64,000 nt of DNA from Ga0077530 sp035565975 (GTDB taxonomy: Bacteria > Pseudomonadota > Alphaproteobacteria > Rhizobiales > Hyphomicrobiaceae): assembly GCA_035565975.1 (NCBI GenBank), contig DATMRT010000056.1:17135-81134 (forward strand), read 5' to 3'. The first letter of the stretch is position 1, and every line of letters begins with the position of its first letter. A program made the position numbers and the translations under genes. Below the pieces are notes generated by a model. The model saw only the letters and a program-made list of their open reading frames with translations, was not told the DNA's origin and ran no database searches. Below are positions 35,555 to 43,321 of the stretch, in pieces.

Positions 35555-35781
35555 GGTCCTTGGTTCCTCCCATTCGATTTTTTAGCGGCGGTCCGCGTAC
35601 GCCGTTCAGCTATGATTGTATAATTCATCCTTGTGGCCAAATCACTTGAGCCCAGCCATGCGCGGTTCGCGCGGCTTGCGCGGGCGGCAATCGTCGTGTC
35701 ACAACCGGGTGCAGGGGAAGCCGATTCGTTCGGCTACGTATGATCCTGGGACTATGCGTATCCGGGACGGGGGGTATAGTC

Positions 35782-36813
35782 ATGGCATCCGCCGCTCAGC
35801 GCCAACGATCTATGTCGGCCAAGTCTCAACCAGCCACCGAACGTACGACGTCGCTCGCCATCGCGAGTGCGCTTCGCACGCTCGATGCCGAAAGCTCCGG
35901 GCTCACGGCCCTGGCCGCGTCGCTGCAGAACGGCCTCGGCGAGGCCTTCCAGGAGGCCGTCCGCGTGCTCTCCGGTGCCGAGGGCCGCGTCATCGTCAGC
36001 GGCATCGGCAAGTCCGGTCACATCGGCCGCAAGATCGCCGCCACGCTCGCTTCGACCGGCACGCCGGCTTTTTTCATCCATCCATCCGAAGCCGCGCACG
36101 GCGATCTCGGCATGGTCACGTCGAAGGATGTGCTGCTCGCCATTTCCTGGTCGGGCGAGACGATCGAACTGAAGACGCTCGTCACGTACTCGCGCCGTTT
36201 CGGCGTGCCGCTGATCTCGATCACGTCGCGCGCAACCTCGGCTCTCGGTCAGGCCTCCGACATCGTCATCGAGCTACCCCGCGCAAGCGAGGCTTGTCCG
36301 CACGGCCTCGCACCGACGACTTCGACCACCATGCAGCTCGTGATCGGCGACTGCCTTGCCGTGGCGCTGCTCGAGGCGCGAGGTTTCACGGCGACCGATT
36401 TCAAGGTTTTCCATCCCGGCGGATCCCTCGGCGCGCAGCTCAAGTTCGTCTCCGACCTCATGCACAAGGAGGACCGTCTGCCGCTCGTGCGCGTCGATGA
36501 GCCCATGACGAGCGCGCTCGTCACCATGACGCAGAAAGCGCTCGGCTGCCTCGGCATCATCGACGGCGACGGCAAACTCGTCGGGATCATCACCGACGGC
36601 GACCTTCGCCGCCATATGGGGCCGAGCCTGCTGGCGGTGACAGCGGGCCAGATCATGACGCCGAACCCCAAGACCATCAAACCGGCGGCGCTTGCCTCCT
36701 CGGCACTCGACATCCTCAACAAGTCGCGGATCACGGCGCTGTTCGTCGTTGAAGGTGGTCGCCCGGTCGGTCTCGTTCACGTCCACGATCTTTTGCGCGC
36801 GAGCGTCGCCTGA
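35782..36813 (+). CDS. kdsD: D-arabinose-5-phosphate isomerase, KpsF/GutQ family
   Basis: This enzyme makes arabinose-5-phosphate from ribulose-5-phosphate, the first step of KDO synthesis for LPS. The 343-residue protein has a SIS domain (GIGKSGHIGRKIAATLASTG, SWSGET, and HPGGSLGAQL at the domain end) followed by two CBS domains (to about residue 340). The start at ATG 35782 is favoured by GGGGGG a few bases before it; ATG 35812 is the alternative. The lpt genes usually beside it in Rhizobiales are absent. kdsA, the next enzyme class of the pathway, is in this window at 43322-44179. Confidence 0.93.
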   Translation: MASAAQRQRSMSAKSQPATERTTSLAIASALRTLDAESSGLTALAASLQNGLGEAFQEAVRVLSGAEGRVIVSGIGKSGHIGRKIAATLASTGTPAFFIHPSEAAHGDLGMVTSKDVLLAISWSGETIELKTLVTYSRRFGVPLISITSRATSALGQASDIVIELPRASEACPHGLAPTTSTTMQLVIGDCLAVALLEARGFTATDFKVFHPGGSLGAQLKFVSDLMHKEDRLPLVRVDEPMTSALVTMTQKALGCLGIIDGDGKLVGIITDGDLRRHMGPSLLAVTAGQIMTPNPKTIKPAALASSALDILNKSRITALFVVEGGRPVGLVHVHDLLRASVA

Positions 36814-37021
36814 GGCGCTCGAGCCGGCAATCGTCGGCGCGTGCACGCCGACGCCGGGTCAGCCGCGTCGCGCGGCTTCGTGCGGCACCAACATCCTTTG
36901 CATCCCCCACGGACCCAATAAAGAGCCGTCCGACAACTCACGGTCACCCCGGCATCGAGGGAGGATACCCTGCATGTCAGACACCAGGTCGAGCGGCTGA
37001 GATCTGCAACATCGGGCAATG

Positions 37022-37056
37022 AAAAAGGCCGCGGACATCGGCGATGTCCGCGGCCC
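37022..37056 (-). terminator. Rho-independent terminator of irr
   Basis: A near-perfect 14-bp stem (GGCCGCGGACATCG paired with CGATGTCCGCGGCC) is followed on the minus strand by TTTTT. It lies about 45 bp beyond the irr stop and reads only in the irr direction. On the plus strand no T-run follows, so it would not stop kdsD transcription efficiently by itself, although it may impede it. Confidence 0.88.
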
Positions 37057-37101
37057 TTGATTTGATCCACACAGGGAACCGTGTAGTGCCCGGCTCCCGA
37101 A

Positions 37102-37554
37102 CTACTCGCGGTGATCCTCGACCAGACGCACGACCACATCCACGTGGCTGATGCGCATGCCGCGCGGCGGCGTCGGCAAACCATCGACGCGGATCGAGCC
37201 TTCCGGAATATCCATCAAGCGACCGTCCTGCTCGACGTAGAAGTGACTGTGATTCGACGTGTTGGTGTCGAAGTAGGTCCGGGTACCGTCGATGGCGAGC
37301 TCGCGCACGAGGCCGGCCCGCTTGAACTGGTGCAGCGTGTTGTAGACCGTCGCGAGGGAGACGCGCTCGCCGCCCGCCACCGCCTCGGCGTGCAGGATCT
37401 CGGCCGTCACGTGGCGCCCATGATCGGTGAACAGCAGACTGCCGAGCGCGAGGCGCTGGCGTGTCGGGCGCAGCCTGGCGCGGCGCAGCAATTCGATCAC
37501 CTCAGCTTCGGTGAGAGGCCTTCCGTGATCGTCGTGATCGTGTGAGTTGTGCAT
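37102..37554 (-). CDS. irr: Iron response regulator Irr (Fur family)
   Basis: The 150-residue winged-helix regulator controls haem and iron genes in response to haem status. Visible features are the His/Asp-rich N-terminus (NSHDHDDHG), the DNA-binding helix region RPTRQRLALGSLLF and SLATVYNTLHQFKRAGLV, and the HxH-type metal site NHSHFYVEQDG. The Gly-Cys-Pro haem regulatory motif of Bradyrhizobium Irr is not present, so this belongs to the HRM-less type found in Rhizobium. ATG 37554 is chosen because TTG 37584 would add a tail without homology. It is followed by a strong terminator. Confidence 0.93.
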   Translation of the reverse strand: MHNSHDHDDHGRPLTEAEVIELLRRARLRPTRQRLALGSLLFTDHGRHVTAEILHAEAVAGGERVSLATVYNTLHQFKRAGLVRELAIDGTRTYFDTNTSNHSHFYVEQDGRLMDIPEGSIRVDGLPTPPRGMRISHVDVVVRLVEDHRE

Positions 37555-37768
37555 ATTCCGTTCACCAAGCGCTTGCGCGTACAAATGGCACGCCCCGACG
37601 TCGTCGCTAATTCCGATTGGAATACTCGACTTTCGGGGTGAACATCCAGTCTTTTTCGCAACCCGGTTATCGCCTTATAGCGCGCAGTACGGTCGAGCCG
37701 CAACCGACGGGGCGCCGCAGGCCCCCTTGAGCCCAGCAGTTTAGATTCCTTCAAATATTTCCGCGCCC

Positions 37769-38797
37769 TCAGCGGTTTGTCAGCTTGAGCTCGATGCGGC
37801 GGTTGCGGCGGAGCACCTCCTCGCTGGAGCCCTCCTCGAGAGGCGCGAACTCGCCGTAGCCGGCCGCCACGAGCCGGTTCGGCGGCACACCACGGCTGAT
37901 CAGGTACTTGACGACGCTGATCGCGCGCGCGCTCGAAAGCTCCCAGTTCGACGGAAACACACTGCTCGCGATCGGCCGCGCGTCCGTGTGGCCGTCCACC
38001 TGCAGAGCCCAGTTGATCTCCTTGGGAATCTGGCGCTCGAGCTCCACGATGGCCGACGCGAGCTGGTCAATCGCGGCAAGCCCTTCGGGCGTCATCGTCG
38101 CCTGACCGGAAGGAAACAGCACCTCGGACTGGAAGATGAAGCGGTCCCCGACAATGCGTATGTCCTTGCGATCCCGCAACAGCTCACGCAGGCGGCCGAA
38201 GAAGTCCGACCGGTAGCGCTGCAGCTCCTGCACCTGCCGCGCGAGCACGACATTGAGCCGGGCCCCGAGATCGGAGATGCGGGCCTGCGAATCCTTGTCC
38301 TTGGCCTCGGCCGCCGCCAGCGCCTCGTTGAGCGCCGCGATCTGGCGGCGCAGCGCCAGCAGTTGCTGATTGAGCAGATCGACCCGAGCCAGTGCCTCGC
38401 TCGAAAGCTGCTTCTGCCCCTCGAGCTCCTTCGTCAGCGCGCCGACCCGCGCCTCGGCCGTGCCCGCGCGCTCGGCATCCAGCCCGGCGATGCCGGAGAG
38501 ACGTGTATTCTCGGCACGCGCCGACGCGAGCGTCGCCTGTATGGAAGCGAGCTCGTCTTCGAGCGAACGGCTCTTGCCCTTCTCGAGGGACAGCAGGCTC
38601 GTCAGCTCCGCGATCTGCAGGTTCAACTTCCCGAGCGCGGTGTCCTTGCGGCCCGATTCCTGGCTGACGAAATACTGGGCGAGCATGAACAGCGAGAGCA
38701 GGAAGATGAACGTCATGAGCAACGTCGACAGCACGTCGACGTAGCCCGGCCAGAACTCACCGTACTCGTTGGAGCGTCGCGCTCTCGAGCCCGCCAT
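37769..38797 (-). CDS. MotB/OmpA-like inner-membrane peptidoglycan-binding protein
   Basis: The 342-residue protein has a short cytoplasmic tail, one membrane span at about 17-42 (PGYVDVLSTLLMTFIFLLSL) with an Asp at its start, a coiled coil of about 140 residues, and a C-terminal OmpA/MotB peptidoglycan-binding domain (VDGHTDARP, LSSARAISVVKYLISRG, RRNRRIELKL). It is the stator-type partner of the MotA-like gene upstream, arranged as a two-gene operon. There are no flagellar or ZorC-E genes nearby, so it is probably the widespread Rhizobiales envelope pair rather than a defence system. Role unknown. Confidence 0.9.
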   Translation of the reverse strand: MAGSRARRSNEYGEFWPGYVDVLSTLLMTFIFLLSLFMLAQYFVSQESGRKDTALGKLNLQIAELTSLLSLEKGKSRSLEDELASIQATLASARAENTRLSGIAGLDAERAGTAEARVGALTKELEGQKQLSSEALARVDLLNQQLLALRRQIAALNEALAAAEAKDKDSQARISDLGARLNVVLARQVQELQRYRSDFFGRLRELLRDRKDIRIVGDRFIFQSEVLFPSGQATMTPEGLAAIDQLASAIVELERQIPKEINWALQVDGHTDARPIASSVFPSNWELSSARAISVVKYLISRGVPPNRLVAAGYGEFAPLEEGSSEEVLRRNRRIELKLTNR

Positions 38798-38802
38798 AAC
38801 CT

Positions 38803-38876
38803 AGTGTCCCGCTTCCGAAGTTCGCCATTGCTCGATGCTCGTGTCCTCCGCGAACTTCGGAAGCACAAGGGACACT
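38803..38876. repeat. Imperfect inverted repeat within the MotA/MotB-like operon
   Basis: AGTGTCCCGCTTCCGAAGT plus TCGC (38803-38825) is complementary to 38850-38876 apart from four extra bases ACAA in the right arm, leaving a loop of about 24 bp. It occupies the gap between the MotA-like stop and the MotB-like start. It may be an attenuator, an mRNA processing site or the remnant of a small mobile element. Confidence 0.8.
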
Positions 38877-38963
38877 GGGGTCAGATTCTCACCTGTGTGA
38901 TGCAGATCGAGAAATTCGCTCGATACCGTGCACCAACGCATGGCGAATTCCTCGATCATCACA

Positions 38964-39998
38964 CTAGCTACCTCGCCGCGATGGCGCGCGCCCGGCGAGG
39001 TCGCGGAGCGCCGTCGCCATTTCAGCCTGCCGCGTCGCCTGCTCGTCGACCCACTCGCGCACGATCTTCTGCTCGGCCCGCATCTGGCCGACGACCTCCT
39101 GCAACCCGCGCCCGACATCGCGCAGGCTGTCCGCCCCCGCACCATTCGCCGATCCGATCATTTGAATGCGGTCGGAAAGATCGGCGATCGTGCGCTGGAC
39201 CTCGAAGAGAACGCCGAAGAGTTGCTGGCCGACCTCGCCCTGATGCTCGCCGCCCGGCGTGAGCTCGGTGATGCCCGAGAGCCATTCCTCGAGCTCGTTG
39301 TAGAAGCGGTTGTGTGCGTGGCTCGCCTGCAGATCGAGGAAGCCGAGAATGAGCGATCCGCCAAGGCCCATGAGCGATGCCGAGAAGGCCGTGCCCATGC
39401 CGCGCAAAGGTCCGGAGAGCCCTGTCTTCAGCTCCTCGAACATCATCACGCTGTCGCTGCCTTTGGTATCCAGCGAATTGATCGTGTTGCCGACCGAATG
39501 GATCGTATCGAGCAGGCCCCAGAACGTGCCGAGCAGTCCGAGGAAGACCAGTAGGCCGACCAGATAGCGGCCCGTATCGCGCGCTTCGTCGAGGCGACCG
39601 CCGATCGAGTCCATGATCGAGCGCATGGACGACGTGGACAGCGAGAGCTGGCCCGTGCGGTCGCGCAGCATGGTGGCCATGGGCGCCAGCAGCACGGGCT
39701 TGTGCTCGATCGCGAGGCCGGGATCGGCAATGCGGAAGGCATTCACCCAGCGGATTTCGGGATAGAGGCGAATGACCTGTCCGAACGCGCGCAGGATGCC
39801 GATGGCCAGCACCGCCAGAATGAGCCCGTTCAGGAAGGGATTTTCCCAGAATGCCTGCTGGACCTTCTGATAGAGGACCGCGGCGCAAAGGCCCACGATC
39901 AGCAGAAAGACCAGCATTCCGCGCAGGAACGGCCCTGGCGTATTGAGCGTGCGATGGAGCCGTCTTGACGCCAGCTCAGTCGGCCGCGCTCTCGCCAT
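38964..39998 (-). CDS. MotA/TolQ/ExbB-like proton channel family protein
   Basis: The 344-residue protein has an N-terminal pair of spans (GMLVFLLIVGLCAAVLY and PFLNGLILAVLAIGI), a cytoplasmic domain, then two spans with the family's conserved stretch LVGLLVFLGLLGTFWGLLDT and GMGTAFSASLMGLGGSLILGFLD, ending in a charged coil. This places it with MotA/ExbB-type proton channels. It is followed by the MotB-like gene after 166 bp containing a large inverted repeat. The arrangement suggests a proton-driven envelope motor acting on peptidoglycan. A defence role (Zorya) has no support from the neighbours. Confidence 0.88.
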   Translation of the reverse strand: MARARPTELASRRLHRTLNTPGPFLRGMLVFLLIVGLCAAVLYQKVQQAFWENPFLNGLILAVLAIGILRAFGQVIRLYPEIRWVNAFRIADPGLAIEHKPVLLAPMATMLRDRTGQLSLSTSSMRSIMDSIGGRLDEARDTGRYLVGLLVFLGLLGTFWGLLDTIHSVGNTINSLDTKGSDSVMMFEELKTGLSGPLRGMGTAFSASLMGLGGSLILGFLDLQASHAHNRFYNELEEWLSGITELTPGGEHQGEVGQQLFGVLFEVQRTIADLSDRIQMIGSANGAGADSLRDVGRGLQEVVGQMRAEQKIVREWVDEQATRQAEMATALRDLAGRAPSRRGS

Positions 39999-40165
39999 TG
40001 ATCAACTCCGCCTCACACTCGAGCCATATCTGAGAGCCGCCGTGGAACGCGGCATTCGGAACGCAGTGCAGCAAACACTACCCGATGATCGTGGCAAAAC
40101 AACCAGGGACTGTGGCGAAAATCACAACTGTCCAGACACGTCACGGCGAAGCCGTCGTCACGGGC

Positions 40166-40957
40166 TCAAGCCGCCTTCTGAAGCGCCGCGAGCAGCAGCT
40201 TGTGGATTGTCGGGTTGGCCGCGACGATGCTGCCCTTGTCGAGCATGGCTTCGCCGCCGGTCTGGTCCGTGGCGATGCCCCCCGCCTCTCTCAGAATGAC
40301 GATACCCGCCGCCATATCCCACGGCTGCAGGTCGTGCTCCCAATAGCCATCGAAGCGGCCGGCCGCCGTCCATGCGAGGTCGACGGATGCCGCGCCCGTG
40401 CGCCTGATGCCTGCCACCTCGCGCATGAGCGGCGCCGTCTCCCGCTCGAAACGCTCATAGCCGCCTCGGCCACGAAACGGAATGCCGGTGCTCAGCACGC
40501 TGTCCTGCAGCGACCGCCGCGCCGCAACGCGCAGCCGCTTGTCATTGAGAAACGCGCCTTTTCCCTTCTCGGCCGTGTAGAGCTCGTCGCTCACCGGGTT
40601 GTAGATGAGGCCGGCGACCAGTTCACCCTCGCGCTCGAGTGCGATCGAGATCGCGAAGAGCGGGATCGAGTGCAGGAAGTTCGTCGTGCCGTCGAGCGGA
40701 TCGACAATCCAGCGGTGCGTCTTGTCATCGCCTTCGATCTCGCCGCCCTCCTCCATGAGGAAGCCATAGCCCTGGCGGGCGCGCGCCAGCTCGCGATAGA
40801 CGATCTCCTCGGCCCGCTGGTCGGCCGCCGAGACGAAATTCGCCGGCCCCTTGACCGAGACCTGGAGCTGCGACACCTCGCCGAAGTCGCGCGCGAGGCT
40901 GCGCCCGGCCTTGCGGGCGGCCCCGATCATGACGTTCATAAGCGCGGATGCGGGCAT
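40166..40957 (-). CDS. suhB: Inositol monophosphatase family protein
   Basis: The 263-residue protein has the magnesium-binding motifs of the family: LMEEGGEI (Glu), WIVDPLDGTTNFLH (Asp-x-Leu-Asp-Gly-Thr) and the C-terminal WDMAAGIVILREAGG. It would hydrolyse inositol-1-phosphate or a similar sugar phosphate. Members named SuhB also affect RNA polymerase function in E. coli, but that cannot be inferred here. It is upstream of the MotA-like pair in the transcription direction but separated by more than 160 bp. Symbol assigned by family convention. Confidence 0.9.
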   Translation of the reverse strand: MPASALMNVMIGAARKAGRSLARDFGEVSQLQVSVKGPANFVSAADQRAEEIVYRELARARQGYGFLMEEGGEIEGDDKTHRWIVDPLDGTTNFLHSIPLFAISIALEREGELVAGLIYNPVSDELYTAEKGKGAFLNDKRLRVAARRSLQDSVLSTGIPFRGRGGYERFERETAPLMREVAGIRRTGAASVDLAWTAAGRFDGYWEHDLQPWDMAAGIVILREAGGIATDQTGGEAMLDKGSIVAANPTIHKLLLAALQKAA

Positions 40958-41063
40958 GGCGCCTCGGTTTCTGGCCTGTGCTGCTGGAAGGCTGAACCCC
41001 TAGCGCCTGGGGGGCCGAGATACAAGGGGTGGGCTGGTCGCGGGGCATTTTGAGCTGATCCTT

Positions 41064-41137
41064 CGTGCCTCCGGCACGAGCGGGGCTTTCGCCCCACGCG
41101 CCAATCGGGGGGCACCCCCGAAACCCCCGTCTTTTAT
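41064..41137 (+). repeat. Three-hairpin element, copy 1 (plus orientation)
   Basis: Three adjacent hairpins, CGTGCC-TCC-GGCACG, GGGGC-TTTC-GCCCC and CGGGGG-GCA-CCCCCG, are followed by ACCCCCGTCTTTTAT. The layout mirrors the element at 41313-41399 in the opposite direction. It lies in the spacer between suhB and recJ. Likely a transcript-end or repeat structure; no coding potential is seen. Confidence 0.7.
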
Positions 41138-41168
41138 GGGCTTGGAGCGAACCGCGAGCGTTCCATAT

Positions 41169-41285
41169 CCCTTCTCCCCGTCCTTCACGGGGAGAAGGTT
41201 AGGATGAGGGGCGGCGCCACTTACCAGCGCCAGCGTATGCCGCCGCCCCTCACCCCACCCTCTCCCCGCAAGCGCGGGGAGAGGG
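41169..41285. repeat. Composite palindromic intergenic element, copy D
   Basis: It matches copies A and E in end units (CCCTTCTCCCCGTCC...GGGGAGAAGG TTAGGATGAGGGGCGGC and its inverse), with a related core reading CAGCGTATGCCG. It is flanked on both sides by three-hairpin elements pointing towards it, making the 444-bp suhB-recJ spacer an unusually structured region. Confidence 0.85.
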
Positions 41286-41312
41286 AGAAGTTGGCGCCAG
41301 CCCCACGAATAC

Positions 41313-41399
41313 AATCAAAAAATAAAAGCGGGTGGGTCCGGGAGGGTGTCCCTCCCGGTGGGAGCGCGAGGGCTAGCCCTCGTCGCGCCGAAAGGCGCG
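41313..41399 (-). repeat. Three-hairpin element, copy 2 (minus orientation), likely recJ terminator
   Basis: Read on the minus strand just after the recJ stop come CGCGCC-TTTC-GGCGCG, the 16-bp palindrome CGAGGGCTAGCCCTCG, CCGGGAGGG-ACA-CCCTCCCGG, then ACCCACCCGCTTTTATTTTTT. The T-tract after the C-rich end suits an intrinsic terminator for recJ. Its plan (three hairpins, C-rich run, TTTTAT) repeats that of 41064-41137. Confidence 0.72.
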
Positions 41400-41401
41400 A
41401 A

Positions 41402-43240
41402 CTACTTTCGCGGATCAGCCGCGTCCTCGATCTGCAGCTCGATGCGCTGGCGACCGCCCCAGGTATCGCGGCGGAGGTTGCCGGCGACGTGGATCGGCAT
41501 GCCGCCCGTATTGGTCAGCAGCTCTCCGAGCGGCTGGCCGACCGCGCGGAAGGCAATGCCTTCGAGACGGCTGCCGTCATCGGCTTCGAGCGTCACGCGC
41601 AGGTGGGCCTCGCCCATGACTTTGGCAAAGCGCACGCGGTGTGACGGAAAAACGAAGCGCGGCTGCGGATTGCCCTGGCCATAGGGTCCCGCGCGCTCGA
41701 TCAGATCGATGAGCGTGTCGTTGGCGGCCGCAGGCGTCAGCGCGCCATCGATTTCCAACGCGCGCGTCGCACGCGCGGTCGTCGCTGGCGATGCGACCTG
41801 CTCGGCGAGGTATGTGCGCGCGGCTTCGAACTTGTCGCGCGCGACGGTGAGCCCCGCCGCCATGGCGTGGCCGCCACCCTTGATGAGCAGGCCCGCGGCC
41901 TGTGCCGCACGTACGGCCGAGCCGATGTCCACGCCGGCGATCGAGCGCAGCGAGCCCGTGCCTTGGTCGGGCCCTTCCCATGCGATCACGCACGCCGGGC
42001 GGCCGAAGCGCTCGACGAGCCGGCTCGCGACGAGGCCGACCACGCCCTTGTGCCAGCGCTCCGAAGCGACGACGAGCATGGGCAAATCGGGCATCTCGTC
42101 GATCAGGCGATCGGCTTCGGCCGTGGCCTCCTCGAGCATCTGCGTCTCGATGGTCTTGCGCTCGCGATTGAGCTTGTCGAGCTGGACAGCGATGCGCGCG
42201 GCCTCCGTCTCATCGTCGAGCGAGAGGAGCCGCGCACCCAGCGCCGCGTCGCCGATGCGCCCGCCGGCATTGATCCTCGGACCGAGCACAAAGCCCAGCA
42301 AATATGGCGTCGGCGGCTGGTTGAGACCCGCTGCATCGACGAGCGCGCGCAGGCCTATGTTCTGGCGCTGACGCATGACCTCGAGGCCGCGCGTGACATA
42401 GGCGCGATTGAGCGTCTGCAATGGCACGACATCGCACACGGTCGCGAGCGCGACGAGATCGAGCATCGAGAGCAGATCAGGCGGCGGGCCGGCCTTGCCA
42501 TAGTAATTGCGCTGGCGCAGCTCGCGCGTCGTCGCCACGAGCAGCATGAACACGACGCCGGCCGCGCACAGATGCCCGAGGCCCGAGATATCATCCTGCC
42601 GGTTCGGATTGACGACGGCGGTCACGTCGGGAAGCTGCTCGTCCGCCTGATGATGATCGATGACGAGCACATCCGTCTTGCCGCGATGCTGAGGTGCAAG
42701 CGGCTCGAAGCTCGTCGTGCCGCAGTCGACGGTCACGATGAGCTGGGCGCCCTTCTCGACGAGCCCTTTGATGGCAGCGACGTTGGGCCCATAGCCCTCG
42801 AACATACGATCGGGAATGTAGATCTCGGCGTCGATGCCGTGAGCGTTGAGAAAGCGCCGCATGAGCGCCGACGAGCACGCGCCATCCACATCGTAGTCGC
42901 CGAACACCGCCACACGCTCGCGCTTCACGATCGCATCGGCGAGCCGGCGCGCGGCCTTGTCCATGTCGTTGAGCGTGCTCGGATCAGGCATGAGCGCGCG
43001 GATGGTCGGCTCGAGCACGGTCGGGACGTCGTCGATCGCGATTCCGCGCGCGGCGAGCACGCGGCCGAGCAATTCGGGAAGGCTATGCTGCTGGCTGATG
43101 GCGAGCGCCGTATTGGCGGCGCCCGGCGCGAGACGCTCGCGCCATGTGTAGCCGCGTGCGGAAGCAGTCACCCCGAGGAAGGCTTGCGTGTCGCTGTCAG
43201 CCCTCGCGCGCGGCCGAGCCCGCGCTGCCCCCGTCGCCAT
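41402..43240 (-). CDS. recJ: Single-stranded-DNA-specific 5'-3' exonuclease RecJ
   Basis: RecJ degrades single-stranded DNA in recombination and mismatch repair. The 612-residue protein has the DHH-family motifs: VFGDYDVDGACSS, VTVDCGTTS, VIDHHQADE and the DHHA1 motif GGGHAMAAGLTV, then an OB-fold region near the C-terminus. The order from N-terminal linker to DHH and DHHA1 fits canonical RecJ. It starts at ATG 43240, 81 bp after the kdsA stop. In related genomes it commonly follows hom and glpX; here it follows kdsA. Confidence 0.96.
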   Translation of the reverse strand: MATGAARARPRARADSDTQAFLGVTASARGYTWRERLAPGAANTALAISQQHSLPELLGRVLAARGIAIDDVPTVLEPTIRALMPDPSTLNDMDKAARRLADAIVKRERVAVFGDYDVDGACSSALMRRFLNAHGIDAEIYIPDRMFEGYGPNVAAIKGLVEKGAQLIVTVDCGTTSFEPLAPQHRGKTDVLVIDHHQADEQLPDVTAVVNPNRQDDISGLGHLCAAGVVFMLLVATTRELRQRNYYGKAGPPPDLLSMLDLVALATVCDVVPLQTLNRAYVTRGLEVMRQRQNIGLRALVDAAGLNQPPTPYLLGFVLGPRINAGGRIGDAALGARLLSLDDETEAARIAVQLDKLNRERKTIETQMLEEATAEADRLIDEMPDLPMLVVASERWHKGVVGLVASRLVERFGRPACVIAWEGPDQGTGSLRSIAGVDIGSAVRAAQAAGLLIKGGGHAMAAGLTVARDKFEAARTYLAEQVASPATTARATRALEIDGALTPAAANDTLIDLIERAGPYGQGNPQPRFVFPSHRVRFAKVMGEAHLRVTLEADDGSRLEGIAFRAVGQPLGELLTNTGGMPIHVAGNLRRDTWGGRQRIELQIEDAADPRK

Positions 43241-43321
43241 GCCCCACTCCCTCTACAACGATCAGCCGAGTTGTAGAGTGAGTCGCGATGCGTTCCCACA
43301 GCGGCAGAAACGCGTGGATAA

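Noticed and set aside
37769..39998. Zorya-type (ZorA/ZorB) anti-phage system
   Set aside because: The two proteins have the MotA/MotB plan, but no ZorC, ZorD or ZorE neighbours exist; the flanks are irr, suhB and other core genes.
41867..43276. A 469-codon plus-strand open frame over recJ
   Set aside because: RecJ motifs identify the minus strand as coding.
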